A stretch of DNA of 64,000 nucleotides, from NCBI GenBank assembly GCA_017165825.1, contig CM029384.1:15085671-15149670 (forward strand), written 5' to 3'. Below are positions 13,955-27,625 of the stretch, piece by piece. The stretch comes from Hepsetus odoe. Taxonomy: Eukaryota; Chordata; Actinopteri; Characiformes; Hepsetidae. The notes under the pieces are model-generated. The model worked only from the letters and a program-made list of their open reading frames with translations. It did not search any database and was not told where the DNA came from. Positions within the stretch are counted from its first letter, which is position 1, and each line of letters starts with the position of its first letter. Made by a program: the position numbers and the translations under genes.

Positions 13955-14108
13955 TGGTTTACACACTGTGTTGCTCCACTCCACGCAAACCACAAAGACA
14001 AAGACACAGGACGACTGGGGAAAAAAAGACTTGGAAACGTTCCCAGAGAAGACAGAAAAAAATGTGCTCTCCTTCCATGGCAACCTCTCCAGAGCACAAC
14101 CAAAGCAC

Positions 14109-14183
14109 TGACGTCAGTACAAGCTGTGTGGAAAACCTGTTTCAGGACGTTCAGTACTGCAGCTGGGCCGTTGCTATGGATAC
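14109..14183. promoter_or_regulatory. candidate cis-element: CRE plus RFX X-box
   Basis: A perfect CREB palindrome TGACGTCA (14109-14116) lies 53 bp from GTATCCATAGCAAC on the minus strand (14170-14183), which fits the RFX X-box consensus GTNNCCATRGNAAC. The CRE and X-box pairing is known from several vertebrate promoters. Function here is inferred. Confidence 0.35.
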
Positions 14184-17100
14184 AACACATAAGGGAGAGG
14201 CATGACTGCAAATATAAATTCATTTCCGACTAGCCCGGAGCATTCAAGTTCACTGTCTGGGCTGATAACGATTACTAGAATCTATTTATGAAAAACTTCC
14301 ACATGAGTGGTGAGAAATGGCCATGTGTAATGATAGAGACGTATGGATCCCTTTAGAGATGAAAAGCCAATATAACTTTGAACAGCTATAAAATAAGGAC
14401 TTTGGCTCTGAAAGAGAAAATAAATGTGGCAATTAAAACAGTGCTGAAATGAAGATGCTGGAATGTAGTGGCCTGCAAACTGACAGCCTTGGGAAAGGAG
14501 TAGCTGGTTTCCACAGAGAGATTGTTTGTGTTGAGAGATTGCGTTTATTGTTTGAGAAAATAAGAAACAGTTCTATTTGTAAGCTTCCAAAAGAGGGTTT
14601 CCGACAGGGAGCGCTCTCCACAATTCCAGGAAATGCTGCTGAGAGGATTAAGTCACTGTTGCCAAAAAAAGAAAAAGACTTCTCAGTACTTGAAAAGCTG
14701 GCATGATAGGCTATAAAAATCACATTCACATATCACATTCTGACAGATGATTACTGAACATAAAATCATTACAGTCCCTGCACCTTTAATGAGATTTCAG
14801 CTGGGGACTTAAAAAAAAAAAACATTTCTCTCAACTAAGCCAAAAGTGATGTTTTTCCAATAAGAAAGGTCCTGATCTCTCCTTCTATTTCTAACTTCAA
14901 AATATGTACATAATGCCAGTGCACCCATGTATGTTTTATGTAAAAACAATGGAAATATTTTGGGGATCTGGAGGGAAAATAAATGCTTGGTTGACAATAT
15001 GTGTCTTTTATTTGGTGCAATTCAAAATGAAGTTCAAATTACATAATATAAAGAACAAATATGAAATCTTCTTTTTTAAGTTTTGTATTCTTTCTGATTA
15101 ACATGTGAAACGTTGTTCCATTGATGATATCATGATGGCATTAAATAATCAAACAAACTAGCCATGGTGATTTATCTCTTCTGCACTGGTAAACAGTGAC
15201 TTTGCAGGGTGGGATGTCAAAAAGCCAGGAAACACTTTGCTATGGCTGACTCATCAGTTTCCAGATGTATCCAAGGAGACTCATAGTATTTTAATGTTGG
15301 GATTAAAGCATAACCTCAAAGCAATCCATTCCCCATCAAGTACAAAATAATTTTTGCACTTAGGATTGCTTAATCAGTTGCTAGGAAGTGCTATTACATG
15401 CACTTTCCCATTGAGATTAGATGTTTTATACAATGTCTTACAGTGACTATTAGAGTAGGAGCTTGCAAGAGCTACAATAATACACATGGTACGTTTCAGC
15501 TTGAACTTTCTTGAATCTTTCAGTGAAGACCCTATCAGTAGTAACCTATAAAGGACCTCTAGATAGCCAAAAGAATACTTTTTACAGATTGTAAATTGGT
15601 TCATTTCACTGCCACGTTCAAATGAAGGGGCTATGAAACTAACAGGTCAAAGGGCTATACCATGTGACACTTCACTTAATTTTAACTCATTTGTTTCCAA
15701 CAAATGTATATGTATATTTAGTTGAGGAAATGGAACTGTATGCTTCAGGGAGAAGCAGTCACCAGGTGTACATTTCTTGTTAAAGAAGTTTCTCTCAGTT
15801 CCTATATCTCAGCTATTGTGCTGAAAGCTTCTTCTTTCTTTGTACTCATTATATGCACACATATGCTTAAGTAAGCATTTCACAACATGGGCACATATGT
15901 AAATACAGCTTTCTGCCAAATATCAAAAGATGTGAGATCTTACAGCATTGAGCAAATTGTTAGTTTAAAAATACAGGAATTAGTTTAGGTGGTCTTTGCA
16001 GTGTATTACACTTAGGGTTTTGTGGTGACTTGGTTGGGATTCCCTGCTTAAGAGAAGGTTAGAATTGAATTGTGCACACATTTTCAACACTTCTTCTGCT
16101 TTGAGAACACTCTGCATTACCAGTAAACCTAGGTAAATTCAGGCCTTGTGGAAAAAAAATGAATGAACATAAACGAGTCTTTAGTGGTTTTTAACACCCC
16201 CCTCTTTTTCTTCCAGATTCTTTCTGACTCACTGTATGGAACAAAGTGACCACTTACCCATTCTTTTTTTTTTTTCTACCACTTTACTATAACCCTCACA
16301 CTGCCTGTCAAGCTTGCCTGAATTTTTTTTTCAGCAAAGGAATTAGTACAACAAGCCTCAGCTGTGGTACAATACTGTCTCGAGCCTTTATCTACCACAG
16401 CTTCCTGCCTGCATATTTGCCTTGCTTTCCTGGAACCACAGCTGCATTGATGACAGCTGCGCTTCACAAAACAAAGCTGCCCAGGTGTACACTTATTAGA
16501 TTCCTTTTGTGGATGGAAGTGGAAAAAAGAAATAAAAAATGAAGTCCCCATGCATAAGTTGGGCAATGTCCAATGGCTGGTAGAATTAATTTATAGACTG
16601 AGCCAATTAACTTTACTTTTCTTCCATTTGTTGGCCTTCAATTTTTCATAGCAGGGTAGACAAACCTGACTAGGAAGACCTCATTTGGAAATGGAACTAT
16701 TTCAAAAAATCAAGTTGCAAAAGCTCTTCTTACGAGAAGATGACGATAGATTGTTTATTGCAACAAAAGCTTCTTATTGCCAAGCAATAGTGGTTGTAAT
16801 GCTTTTTCTCTAGGGATTTAGCCGAGTAGTGCCTTCACCAAAAATGGCAGTGGTAACTCTGCCTCCACTCTATTATATGGAGTTAAGCAGATGCTACAAA
16901 CAGAGATAAACCATGGCAACAAAGCAATGGGAAAATTAACTCTGTGGAGGGAGGGGGGAACAATCTCACAACACATTCAAGGAAGTTACAAGTGGTCTCT
17001 GAGAAAAATGATTCATTACTATCAGGAAACCCTTGAGATGATACTTGTCATCTGTATTTAAGTCGTGCTTTTGACAAGACAGTCGCTTTCTGTCTTTTTC

Positions 17101-18427
17101 CTGCAAAAATTTATTCCACTTCTGCTCCAGAGTTGTCTTCTATATTTAAATGCCCTGAATTTGGCAAACTGTGTTACACAAGCACATTCTGTGTCAAGCT
17201 CGAAAGTCCTTGCGCTGTTGCAAGGGGGCTGCTATGAATCAGGTTTACCAGGGTTACAGGAATCTGACTGCTGCCAGTAATGTTTTTGTATTCTACAAAG
17301 GTCTTCTGACAGTCATGTGCTAAGCACTAATTCCTCACATTGCTGTATAGTTGTATTGTAAACTATTACTATATTGTTACTATAAGATACTGAAAAGTGT
17401 TTAACTCTTAGAAGCCAAAAAGTGTAATAATGAAGATTTTTTCTCCCTCAAAATCTCATTGAAACTTTTAGTTCATGTCACATTTGTGTTTTAGGTATAA
17501 GTAGGACATGATGTTTCAATCACGATTTGAATGAAATGAAAAGTACTTATCGCCTTGCATGTCTTTTGGAAAGGAAAGGCGAAAAGCATCTGTCAATTCT
17601 GCTGTTTTTGTTGGCATTGAAACAAATGGTAATGTGTTGGATGTGCCAATTGGAACAGAATGCAAATGTAACAGGATTTCTTAAAGCAGATTTAGACATT
17701 TGCCAGTGTTGCTAAAATGGAAGAACTCACTTACAAGCATTGAATGTGAAGTTGTTTTTTTGTTTGTTTTTTTTTAAGAGTTTCAATGTTTTTTGAAACA
17801 GATTCCAATCATTAGCTGCTGCAAGCTAGATAATACAAAGAATACGCAAGGACATCTTTTGACCCGAGATTTTTTTTTAAAAGTCATTAATTGCAGAGCA
17901 AATAGCAGAAGGGTAGGTTGTATTCACTTTTTTAAAATGGTACTTTACAAGATATACAAACAAGAGATATGTGGATATTTGACCAAAAATGTTGCGTGAT
18001 TTGGTTGATTTCTATAAAACAAGCCAAAATTTGCCTTGACCTTTACATCATGGGGACAGCATCTAGATATCTGCTCTGATATTTATAAATCATGTCCTGC
18101 TCTAGGATCATTCCATCTCAGGAATCCCTAAAGACACATGGAAGGAAACAGAAACATGCCTATGGCCAGAAAATGATCAAGGAAAATTTCAGCCAAAATA
18201 AAATTATCTGCTTAGACTGAGAAACGAAAACCTAAAAATTGATTTTATGAATGTCCCACTGTTTTCCAAATTCGGTTGCCCAAGTAACCATTATGTATAA
18301 ATTTCCCCTTAAAGAGGTTGCTTTGAAAGATCATGTCCATGCCCACCCTCTCAGGAAAAGATTAAATGAAGGTGAAATGAAATTAGTGAGACAATAGTTG
18401 TTTTGTAAAAATTTAAGAAATGTTCCA

Positions 18428-18514
18428 CCATCGACCATCAATGTAAAGTGCCTTGGGGCATCTTTGTTGTAAAAGGCGCTATACAAGAATAAATTGAATT
18501 GAATTGAATTGAAT
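18428..18514 (+). repeat. LINE/SINE 3' tail of L2-like type
   Basis: TGTAAAGTGCCTTGGGG, then AAAGGCGCTATACAAG, then a short run of TTGAA units: the end structure of L2/CR1-like fish elements, truncated at the 5' side. Confidence 0.6.
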
Positions 18515-20332
18515 ATGTAATATAGAATATGGGCCCTTTAATAGAAAAAAACAGTGGTAGCTCCTAACGTAAAAAGATAAGGTCTTGAAAGTCAGTGTGA
18601 GTAATATTCTCGAGTGACTGTTTGAAACTAGCGGTGTTCCTCACACTGCATGAAGTCATTTATGAGAGATACGAGTGACAGTTTAAAGGCCAGAAACAAA
18701 AGTGAGACTGGGTGCTCTTGCTTTGAATGAGGAAACCCTTCCTACCCACTCTTACTGCCTTTGACAGGAAGTGACATAGAGGGAGGCTCTTGAGTGATTA
18801 CTGGAGCATGCTAAAACACCCACAGCAAAACATGCCTGCCGTCCTATGGTAGTAGAGTTCAATAAGTTTCAAGGTCGTTGCTCTGTGTGTAACATTGCTG
18901 GTGTTGAAGAGGGTGACTCAAAGGTGATGTGAAGGTGGCAAGTGATGAGATTCTGAAGAGTTGTCTTGATAATAACTAGAGTGGCTCATACGTTTTGTAT
19001 CTACCCACTCGTTCAGTTTGCTGTCTGAAGGTGGCTGACACTAATGTGGCCTATGCGTAGGCAACAAAAACTTAAAACCTATCAAGTGTGTACCTGGAAA
19101 GTCCTGAGAGGTCTGTATCAGATAAGACTAAGGCTTCCCAGTCATGGGCCCCTTTTGCTTAAACACACTCAAACTGAACTTCTAAGCAGCTGTTTATCAG
19201 CACTTTCAACAGATAGGAGATATTTTCAGCAAGAGATTGCCACAGTGTATAAAATGACATGTCTGTTGTCATAAATCAAATACAGTACTACCATGTGAAT
19301 TCTTCATGGCTTCTTTCTCTCTCTTTTCGCTGCTCACTCCCATACAGTGCTGTGAAACAGTAATGTAACGGGAAGTCAGATGTAATGGGACACGTCTTCC
19401 AGAAAGTGCTACTTTTGGTAGAAAGTTTTGGCTTCTCTCCCATCCATATCATTTTGCCCAGTGTTTTTCTAATGATGGAATCATGAACACAGACATCAAC
19501 GGAGCTAAGAGAGGTCTGCAGCTCCTTCAGTGTTCTTACTTTTTCAGATATTTTTATGAACTATGAGTAATTTTAATCAGATGGGCAGATTTACCACTGT
19601 TCCATGTTTTCTCCATTTGTAGATGTGGTTTGCTACATTCACAGAGGTTGAGAGATTAGAACTTTTGAGACTGAGACCTTTTCCAAACTGATATATTTCA
19701 GTAACTTTATTATTATTTCTCTTACCTCTCTTTTCTTTTATCTCTCTATAGAAACTATGGAATTTCATTTGATTGAGTCATAGTGTGCTGTGTGTTGAGA
19801 TCTTTTAGGGCAGCTTTATTTGGCTTTAATTTTGCTGGAAAGGTTATATTTAAGTAATTAGTATATTTGAAATGGCTGGAAGCTATCATTCTTTAGTGTG
19901 GCCAGTCTAGCCCAACACTTAAACTGGATTTATTGGTTGATTGAGTGACTAAGAGGACAATTACATTTATTCTCATGAGTCAGTTAGGTGTTGGTGAGTT
20001 TTTTGTTCTTCAATAAATCACAAAATCATTTGCAAATTGTGATGCTTTAACTCAGGTTGGCTTTTGCATGATATAACTCAGAAACAATTTAACAATTTAA
20101 ACAATTTAATTTTAAGAAATCATATAGGAGGCAAATACTTCACATAAATATACTAAGCTTTGTTCTAAATAAAACATACATAGCTGTAATCTTTTACTTG
20201 AATTCATTTTTTTAAACTTTTGCATTCAATTATTTTAGATTTCTTTTCACTGTTGGGTTGTGAAACAAGATATCATAGATTCCCTGATCAGCTCTGAGCC
20301 CTAAATTTCTGTTAACTTTAACACAGTAGACA

Positions 20333-20333
20333 A

Positions 20334-20426
<93 letters not shown>
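20333..20426. repeat. (CA)n microsatellite
   Basis: About 45 CA units with one AAA interruption near the start. The cysteine/valine-rich open frame over it is an artefact of the repeat. Confidence 0.98.
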
Positions 20427-20431
<5 letters not shown>

Positions 20432-21844
20432 AAACTGTGTATAAAAATAATGCTTTCCAATATCATGTAAAAATAGAGGACAACAAATTATCCTTTGTTT
20501 ATTAGAATTTTACACATTACAGTATCTACCTGATCCCATCTTTTGTGTACCTTAGATACATTTCATGTCATCTTAATTCTCATTTATCTGACTGCATTTT
20601 TTGATTGTGTATAAGCTAGAAATATTTCTTGTCATTTCTAACTAACCCATAAGGTGGCTCTGATGTATATTCTGACCTCACAAGTACAGAAAGATGATTG
20701 TGTATACACACACCCACTTAAAAACATCTCACAGGTCCTACAGAGTTTACACAGGCCTACTCAAATGAACACTGTGGGATTTAACCGAAGCTGAGTTCGT
20801 TGTACAGTGCTGATTTTACTGTGTTGGTGGTGAAACCCCACGAAAAACCCACACCAAACCCAGTCTGCTCCCTTTTTCCTGGAAATACTCTCTAAAGCGC
20901 AGCCTTGATGTACTTCTCTGAAGAACTGTATGAATAAACCCCAAGACTTTCCCACTACAACCACTTTTAGCACGGTAGGAAATACACAGCTCTAAGGTTA
21001 ATTCTTGTTAAAAAAAAAATCTGTTTCCTAAAACAGGATTTAAGAGTTACAAGTTTCTCACTTTGTAAGCAGAAATGATTTCAGCATTGAAGCAGCTAAC
21101 ATGGCAAGTTCAATGAAATATACATAAATACTACTTGTTAATGACAAATTGGAACAGAAAGCCTAAAACTAAATTAATGGGCCATAATCTTTACACCACC
21201 ATTTCCAGGTTCAAACCCAAGCACTAGAGATGCACAAGCCAGTGAATTCTTTCATGCCACTCTTAAGCCTGGATTAACGGAGGGTAATGTCAGCGAGGGG
21301 ATCCAGTGTAAAATATTAGCCAAATCAATATGTGGACAAAAAACAGATTTCTATGCTGAATCAGTAAAGGCCCTGGTTAAAACCATTGCCACCATAACTG
21401 TTAGACTACATTGTGTGGGTGGAAATTGGGCTACTGCTGGCAAAAGGAGAAAAATAGGAAGAGTAAGACATGTCCGGAGGCAGGAAGAGAGAAGGAAGCG
21501 GAGGAGAATGGAAGTGAGGGCAGTTGAATATTGGCAAAATAACTGGTAAAGGGGGTAGAGTTAGCTGATATGATGGAGAGAAAGAAGGTTGATATTTTTG
21601 TGTGTGCAAGAGTCTGGAAGGGTAGTAAAGCCTGGTGTATTGGAGGAGGGTTTAAACTCTTTTACCATGGTCTGTATGGAATGAAAACTGGGGTAGGTGT
21701 TATCATGAAGGAAGAGTATGTCAAAAATGTTTTGGAGGTGGAGAGAGTTTCAGATAGGGTGTTGAGTATAAAGTTAGAAACTGGAAGTGTGATAATGAAT
21801 GTTGTTAGTGCATATGCCCAGCATGTTGGTGATGAGTGGGGGAA

Positions 21845-22102
21845 AGTGAAAGTGAAAGTGACAACCCTTGTCATTGCGAGGTCACAGCACTGCACACCAT
21901 GAACCACAACGAAATTGGACCTCTGCTTTTAACCCATGCACACAAACACCGTGCAGCAGTGGGCAACTATTGAAAGCGCCCGGGGAGCAGTGACAGGGAC
22001 GGTACCTTGCTCAGGGGTACCTCAGGGCAACCTAATTGTGAGGGAATCGAACCCACAATCTTCCGATGCGGGGCCAACTCCCTAACCACTAGGCCACCAC
22101 TG
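21845..22102 (-). mobile_element. tRNA-derived SINE (family B) nested in the RTE LINE
   Basis: On the minus strand it opens with box A GTGGCCTAGTGG and ends in GTCACTTTCACTTTCACTT. The LINE endonuclease frame resumes on the far side at GAGAAAGAAGAATTCTGG, so the SINE is the younger insertion. Confidence 0.85.
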
Positions 22103-22751
22103 AGAAAGAAGAATTCTGGAGTGAGTTAGTGGTAATGGGGAGTATACCCAGGAGAGACAGATTGGTGATCGGTGCAGACTTCAGTGGGCATGTTGTTGAA
22201 AGGAACAGAGGTAAAGAAGAGGTGATGGGAAGGTATGGTGTCAAGAAGAGGAATGCAGAAAGGTGATTGTGGATTTTGCATAAAGGATGTAAATGACTGT
22301 CGTTAATACTTGTAAGAAGAGGCAAGAATGCATGGTGACATACAAGAGTGGAGCAAAATGCACACAGGTAAATTATATCTTTGCAGGAGGGTCAGTCTGA
22401 AGGAAATTGGAGACTGCAAGCAGTAACAAGGGAGTACATAGCTAAACAGGTATAGGATGGTGGTCTGTAGGATGACCTTGGTGGTCAAGAAGGAAGAAAG
22501 TGATGGTGGCAGGCATCAAACAGAGGAAGCTGAAGAAGGAAGGTAGAATTGCAAGGTAGAATTTAGGCTGGAGTTAAGATGGGCACTGGGGGCCAGAGTT
22601 AACAGACTGCTGGGCAGTTACTGCAAAAGTAATAAGGTGATAGCTAGAAAGGTGACATCTGGATGGAAGCAGAACGGCAAATTGGCAAGATGGAAGTAAG
22701 GGCTGTGATGAATAGGATGAAGAATGGAAAGGCTTTTGGTCCAGATGACAT

Positions 22752-22935
22752 ACTGTCATGTGAAAAAATTAGGACACTAATGTCCAGGAAAACCTGTGTG
22801 TTTTTGTAACATTCTTAGACATAGGGATATTTAGTCTCAATTATAACCACACTGGGAGATTCAAGTAATATAACTAAACAATTAAAACTGAAGAACAGAC
22901 TTTTCAAAATCTTCCATAAAATGAGGAGTGGAGAA
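22752..22935. mobile_element. DNA-transposon fragment (Tc1/mariner-like MITE)
   Basis: It starts TGTCATGTGAAAAAATTAGG, resembling a terminal sequence common to fish Tc1/mariner-type elements, and interrupts the RTE reverse-transcriptase region. The right end is not clear. Confidence 0.45.
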
Positions 22936-23439
22936 AAAGTGTATTGCTACCGATTTTCAAGAATTAGGGTGATGCACAGAACTGTAGTAACTATAGAGGG
23001 ATAAAGTTGATCAGTAACAGTATGAAGTTATGGGAAAGAGTTGTGGAAGCAGGTTAAGAGGTCATGATTAGTGAGCAGCAGTGTAGTTTCATGCCAAGAA
23101 AGAGTAACAGATACAGTGTTTTCTTTAAGAGTGTTAATGGGGAAGTATAGAGAAGGTCAGTTGCATTGTGCCTTTGTGGACTCAGAGAAAGCATATGACC
23201 TCTGTGCCTACAGAGGAGTTTTGGTTGTATATGAGAAAGTCAGGAATGGCAGAGAAGTATGTAAGAGTTTGTACAGGATATGTGTGAGGGCGGTGTGACA
23301 GTGGTGAGGACTGCAGTAGTAGTGACAGATGTATTTAAAGTAGAGGTGGGATTTTTTAAACAGGAAGATGCAGAGGACAGCAAGAAATTGCTGGCGTTAG
23401 GCAGATGAACTGGCTCCATTTAAACTGGCGGATCAACTG

Positions 23440-23620
23440 GCCCCATTTTTTACAGTCCTTTGCATCTTCTTTTTTCAACCAACCGCCTGCATGTCTTCTG
23501 TCACCACACCCATAACCTCCTCTTTGGTTTTTCTCTTCTCCTCTTGCCTGGCAGCTGCATCCTTAACATTCTTCTCCTGATATACTCCTCATCTCTCATC
23601 TGCACTGTCCAACTTCAGCT
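23440..23620 (-). mobile_element. RTE LINE 3' coding tail, opposite strand
   Basis: The minus strand matches the RTE C-terminal tail (GKRK-type basic run and the DVV-EDM region) seen at 45.8 kb, in degraded form. It lies about 100 bp past the 5'/RT remnant but in opposite orientation. Confidence 0.6.
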
Positions 23621-25224
23621 TGAATTTGAACTTATATGTCCTATAAAATGTTTGCCTTCTTACATGGAAAATTTATGTGAAGGCAATGTCATTATTATAG
23701 GGAACACCTTGCCTTGTAAAATTGACTCAAATTCTCCAAAGACAAAGAAATCCATTCCTGGACCTGATTTATTCCCCTAAAAGCACTCACACCAGTATGA
23801 ATCCACTCCTAAGATATGCAGCTGGTGCAAAAGGCAACAGATTTAAATATGACTCATCAGATCATATTATGATTTTCTATTTCTTTAGGGTGCATGTTTA
23901 TGTTCTTTACCTTAGGATGTCATTGAAGAACAGTTGTGTACAACTAACTATTAGTAAGGCACAACACAGGACAGCCATTTAGAAAGGGGGTCATTTACAT
24001 GCATTCATCTTAAAGGCATATAAACAAATACAGCAAGTTTAATCAGTAAACAGATGTTGCAAAATGTTCATATGAAAAGGAATTATGTTGGGGATTATTT
24101 TGGGTACAAAAAATAAATAAATAAACAAATAAATCACATGCAGACCTCAGGGCAGCCGTTAAGTCCATTTCACATGCACACACAAGATTATGTCCTTTTT
24201 TTTGCCTGGAACGGATGTTCAAATGTTAATGTTCTAATTTACCTACAATATGTTATCAATCAGTCATGCAAACACAATTCAGTGTAATTACAATGGAGAA
24301 AGGGGTTTAATCCAAACATATTTGCGTATTTTTTGCCCTTATTCCAGTAACTGCTTACCTAGAATTTCTTTGGTAAGGAACCACATGTGTACATGCCCAG
24401 AGCCATTCAGAATCATTCCCTTGAGACCATAAGAAAGGGCCACTCTTGCATGCTGCATGCAATTCTGAGAACCCATTTAAATAAGTAAGTAAATGAATGA
24501 GATGCATTGTTTCTAAAGGCACAGATGGGACAATATACCCATTATTTTGCACACTGCCACCCAATATGTTAGATTCTATAAATCAAATTTTTGTGTGTTT
24601 GCAACAAGAACATACATTGTATGATTCTCACATTGTATGTAGCCTGTTATAAAATAATTGCACAAGTCTTGCTGTTGAAAGAGACTGTAACATTGCAAAG
24701 TGTCTCCATCAGCGATGTCCTGGTCTGGAAGAGTTCAAAAGAATTGTCCACTAAAATAATCTGATAAACTGAAAGGAATGGATTGAAGGAAACCTTTTTC
24801 TTTTTATGGCATGTGAAACCTAGAAACAATACCTGTCTCAGGAGGATCAGTAACAGACAGTCTTTAAATGAATGTATAATGGTTTAATGTTTTGCATTAA
24901 TGACTTGAACCAACAGAAAGAATTGGAGCAAACTAATATGAGACTAATTTGAAATGTCCCTTAATAGTATCTCCGCTGGGGCTAATGTATTTCAAATTCA
25001 TGACATATTGCAGTCTGTGGTCAATACTGATAGGGATGCGTGTGACTGGTTGCTCAAAGCCATTTACTGCATACTCAAATATGTTTTAAGAAAAGTCCAA
25101 ATTAAATATGTGCCTCATTCTAAGTAAGTCATTTAATCCTAAAAAAAAAAATCCTCTAAAAAAAAAAAAAAGAAAGAAAAAGTTTTTATGTTAGCTGCTA
25201 TGATAGCTGTTGGATAGTCTGTTT
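23621..25224. other. intergenic, nothing recognised
   Basis: AT-rich sequence with AAAT tandem units near 24110-24135 and A runs near 25141-25175. No gene or repeat family is recognised. Confidence 0.6.
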
Positions 25225-25830
25225 TAGGGATAGGTCTTATCCTGAAGGAAGCATTGGTGATTGGTGCAGATTTTAATGCTGGTGAAGAGAACAGAGGTAA
25301 TAAGGTGGTCTAGTGGTAAGGTACTTGCCTATGGACCTAGAGTGTGGAAGAGGGGTGAAGAAGAGAGTGCAAGCTGGTTGGAATGTGAACTGTGACAGAC
25401 GGGAACCAGCAAGAGCTAATGGGAAGGTTTACAGGATGGTATCCTATACGGGTTAGAGACAGTGGCACTGACAAAAAGACAGGCATCGGCACTGCCAGAG
25501 GTGTCAGAGTTAAAGATATTGAGATTTTTGCTGGGAGTGACAAAGATGGACATGATTTAAAATGAATATTAGAGGAACATCCCAGGATAGATGTTTTGGA
25601 GACAAAGTTCAAGAAGCAAGATTGCATTGGTTTGAATGTATACAGAGAATATATGAGGAAAATATCTGAAGGATGCTTAGGATGGAGTTGCCAAGCAGGC
25701 AAAAGGAAAAATAAAAGGCCAAGGAGAAGGTTTATGGATGTGGTGAGAGAGGACATGCAAGTGATTGGTGTGAATAAAGAAGATGCAGAGGACACATGAA
25801 CAGTCGAGAGAAGGAGAAGAAGAAGATATT
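25225..25830 (+). mobile_element. RTE LINE remnant with internal deletion
   Basis: VIGADFN-like endonuclease sequence (25257-25280) is followed by a SINE-C head fragment (25303-25345). The C-terminal tail (KRKNKRPRRRFMDVVRED, about 25698-25760) follows, then a GAAGAAG-rich end. It is non-coding. Confidence 0.7.
25303..25345 (+). mobile_element. SINE-C tRNA-like head fragment
   Basis: GTGGTCTAGTGGTAAGG and TACTTGCCTATGGACCT match the head of the SINE at 51859. Only the box A half remains. Confidence 0.6.
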
Positions 25831-26606
25831 GTAGCAGCTCTAACCTTTAACTTTCGCCATTTTTCAACTGAAATCGTCTTTTTGGATGACAGGAAAGCCT
25901 TTTAAGGAACTGGGGTGAGCCGTATAAACTTTTTAGGTTGAAACTAAAACTTCATGCTTACTTCAAGGACTATAAGGGTTAAAGGTCTTCACAAAGCACT
26001 ATGAATGCTCTAGCCTATCTATCTGTTGCTCATTGGTGTCTTATACAACCTCCAGTCCATTTATCTATGGAAACTGATGCAGAGCTCTAGTGAGCTGCAG
26101 TGTGCTACCAGTGTGATAAAAGTTCTGAGGAAAGCCTCTGATGATTTTTTAAAACAAGAATTCTTGGCTGATTCATTACAAAGCCTTATCTATGAAAATC
26201 CTCAGTCATCAGTAACTAAACAGGGCCTCACTGTTCAAAAAGGTGTGACTGCCTGAACATCCACAGTCTTAAAGAAGCAAATGTACAATTTTCCCCTTGG
26301 TCTAAACAGTGTAATCATTCATCTAAGGCATGTGGTCTACAATATTTATTTTTTTTATGCAAACTAAAAAAATTACCTCAGTGAAACAAAGGGATGCTAA
26401 AACAGATGCTGAACAGAGTTTGTGAAACTAACATGAACTGTCTGGGTAAGCTGCAGTTGCACATTCTCTGTTGAGTCTTCTCACACATGGACATCTGATC
26501 CTAAGAATTCAAACAATGCTATTTTTATTTTGAGGCCTGGCCTCCATCTGAACTGCTGCTGCCAAAGTTAGAAGAATCCCATCTTTTGATGCCCTTACTC
26601 AAATAT
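25831..26606. other. intergenic, nothing recognised
   Basis: No gene, RNA or repeat is recognised in this stretch. Confidence 0.55.
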
Positions 26607-26846
26607 GAAGTGAAAGTGACTATGTCTTTGCAAAACACAGCACAGCACACAGTGAAACACAATGAAATGCAACCTCTTTTTTTCACCCATACACACCATG
26701 CAGCAGGGGGCAGCTATTTAAAGTGCCCGGGGAGCAACGATGGTAATGGTAACTTGCTCAAGGGGTACACTATTGGTCTGGGATTCAAACCCATGACTTT
26801 CTGATCCTGGGGCCTAGAGCCTAAACACTAGGCCACCGTTGCCCCA
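26607..26846 (-). mobile_element. tRNA-derived SINE (family B)
   Basis: The minus strand runs from GGGGCAACGGTGGCCTAGTG (head with box A) to GTCACTTTCAC (tail). It is older than the 21.8 and 39.5 kb copies, judging by substitutions. Confidence 0.8.
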
Positions 26847-27044
26847 CATATACACAAAAAAATGCAAAACCTGCTGCTGTGAGCATCTCCACTATTAAAA
26901 TCTTTTCACATCCAATTTTTCCCATTTTTTACAGGTTAATATTTGAGTTCCACCAGGCACATAGGCCATAAATTGCATGTGTTGACTAAAGTCTTTTTTT
27001 TTTTAATCACAAAGGGTATCCGTAAAATTTGTGTAAAATCTTTG

Positions 27045-27625
27045 TAAAATCAATATGTGGACAACGAGAGAAATTTCCATACCAGATCAGTCAAAGGCCC
27101 TGGTTAACAACTATCTCCACCAGTACTATTAATCTAAAGTGTGAGGGTAGAAATTACGTTACTGTTGCCCAAAGGAGTAATGTTGGTAAAGGGTACAGAG
27201 ATGATGGGTGAGTACTGTATCAAGGAGAGGGGTCAGTCTGAAGGAGACTGGAGATTGCAAAGTAGTGATGGAGAGAGTGTATCAAAACAGCATAGAAGAC
27301 CTATAGAATGACCTTGGAGGTCAAGAAGAGGGGGAAACTGAAGGCAGCTCAGTTTGGACGTTTTGGAGACAAAGCTACAAATAAGGTTGGGTTGGTTTGG
27401 ATATGTTCAGGGGAGAGTTGAGGAGTTTATTGGGAGAAGAATATTGAGGAGAGAGCTGCCAGGAAAAAGGAAAAAAGGAGGTTTATGGATGGGGAGTGAG
27501 AACATGCAGGCAGTTTGTTTGAAGGAGGAAGTTGCAAAATACAGGAAGAAATGGAAACAGTTGATCTGCTGTAGTGCCCCCTATTGGAGCAGCTGGAAGA
27601 AGAAGAAGATCGGGGTTTGATTTAC
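27045..27625 (+). mobile_element. RTE LINE remnant, 5' end joined to 3' tail
   Basis: Sequence at 27047-27180 repeats the 5' part of the 21.3 kb copy (AAATCAATATGTGGACAA shared). It then jumps to the C-terminal tail (LGWFGYVQGRVEEFIGRR, about 27388-27440) and ends in GAAGAAGAAG. The whole central region is deleted. Confidence 0.7.

Larger units (their letters stand above)
10013..21299. other. intergenic, no gene seen
   Basis: The stretch contains CREB palindromes at 10370 and 14109, an RFX-like X-box at 14170, TA and CA microsatellites (13560, 20333), a 32-bp tandem array (13869) and an L2-like tail (18428). An 85-codon frame at 14449-14706 has no recognisable family. Confidence 0.6.
21300..23345 (+). 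mobile_element. RTE-type LINE remnant: 5' region, endonuclease and RT
   Basis: Plus-strand translation shows endonuclease-like segments in order: KVDIFVC, GGGFKLFYHG, GVGVIMKEEYV and VVSAYA (21585-21830), then LVIGADF (22165-22185). Reverse-transcriptase segments follow: FGPDD (22735), NYRGIKLISNS (22990-23020), FMPRKS and VDSEKAYD (23170-23200). Frames are broken by stops and indels. The LINE is split by a SINE (21845-22102) and a small DNA-transposon piece (22752-22935). It is a dead copy; the C-terminal RT and 3' end are missing. Confidence 0.8.

Noticed and set aside
14449..14706. 85-codon plus-strand frame, also open on the minus strand
   Set aside because: Charged and clean, but no recognisable domain, splice context or second copy; frames this long are expected by chance in 64 kb.
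25337..25795. 152-codon minus-strand frame
   Set aside because: Antisense of a plus-strand RTE remnant, whose true reading direction is shown by the basic tail motif.
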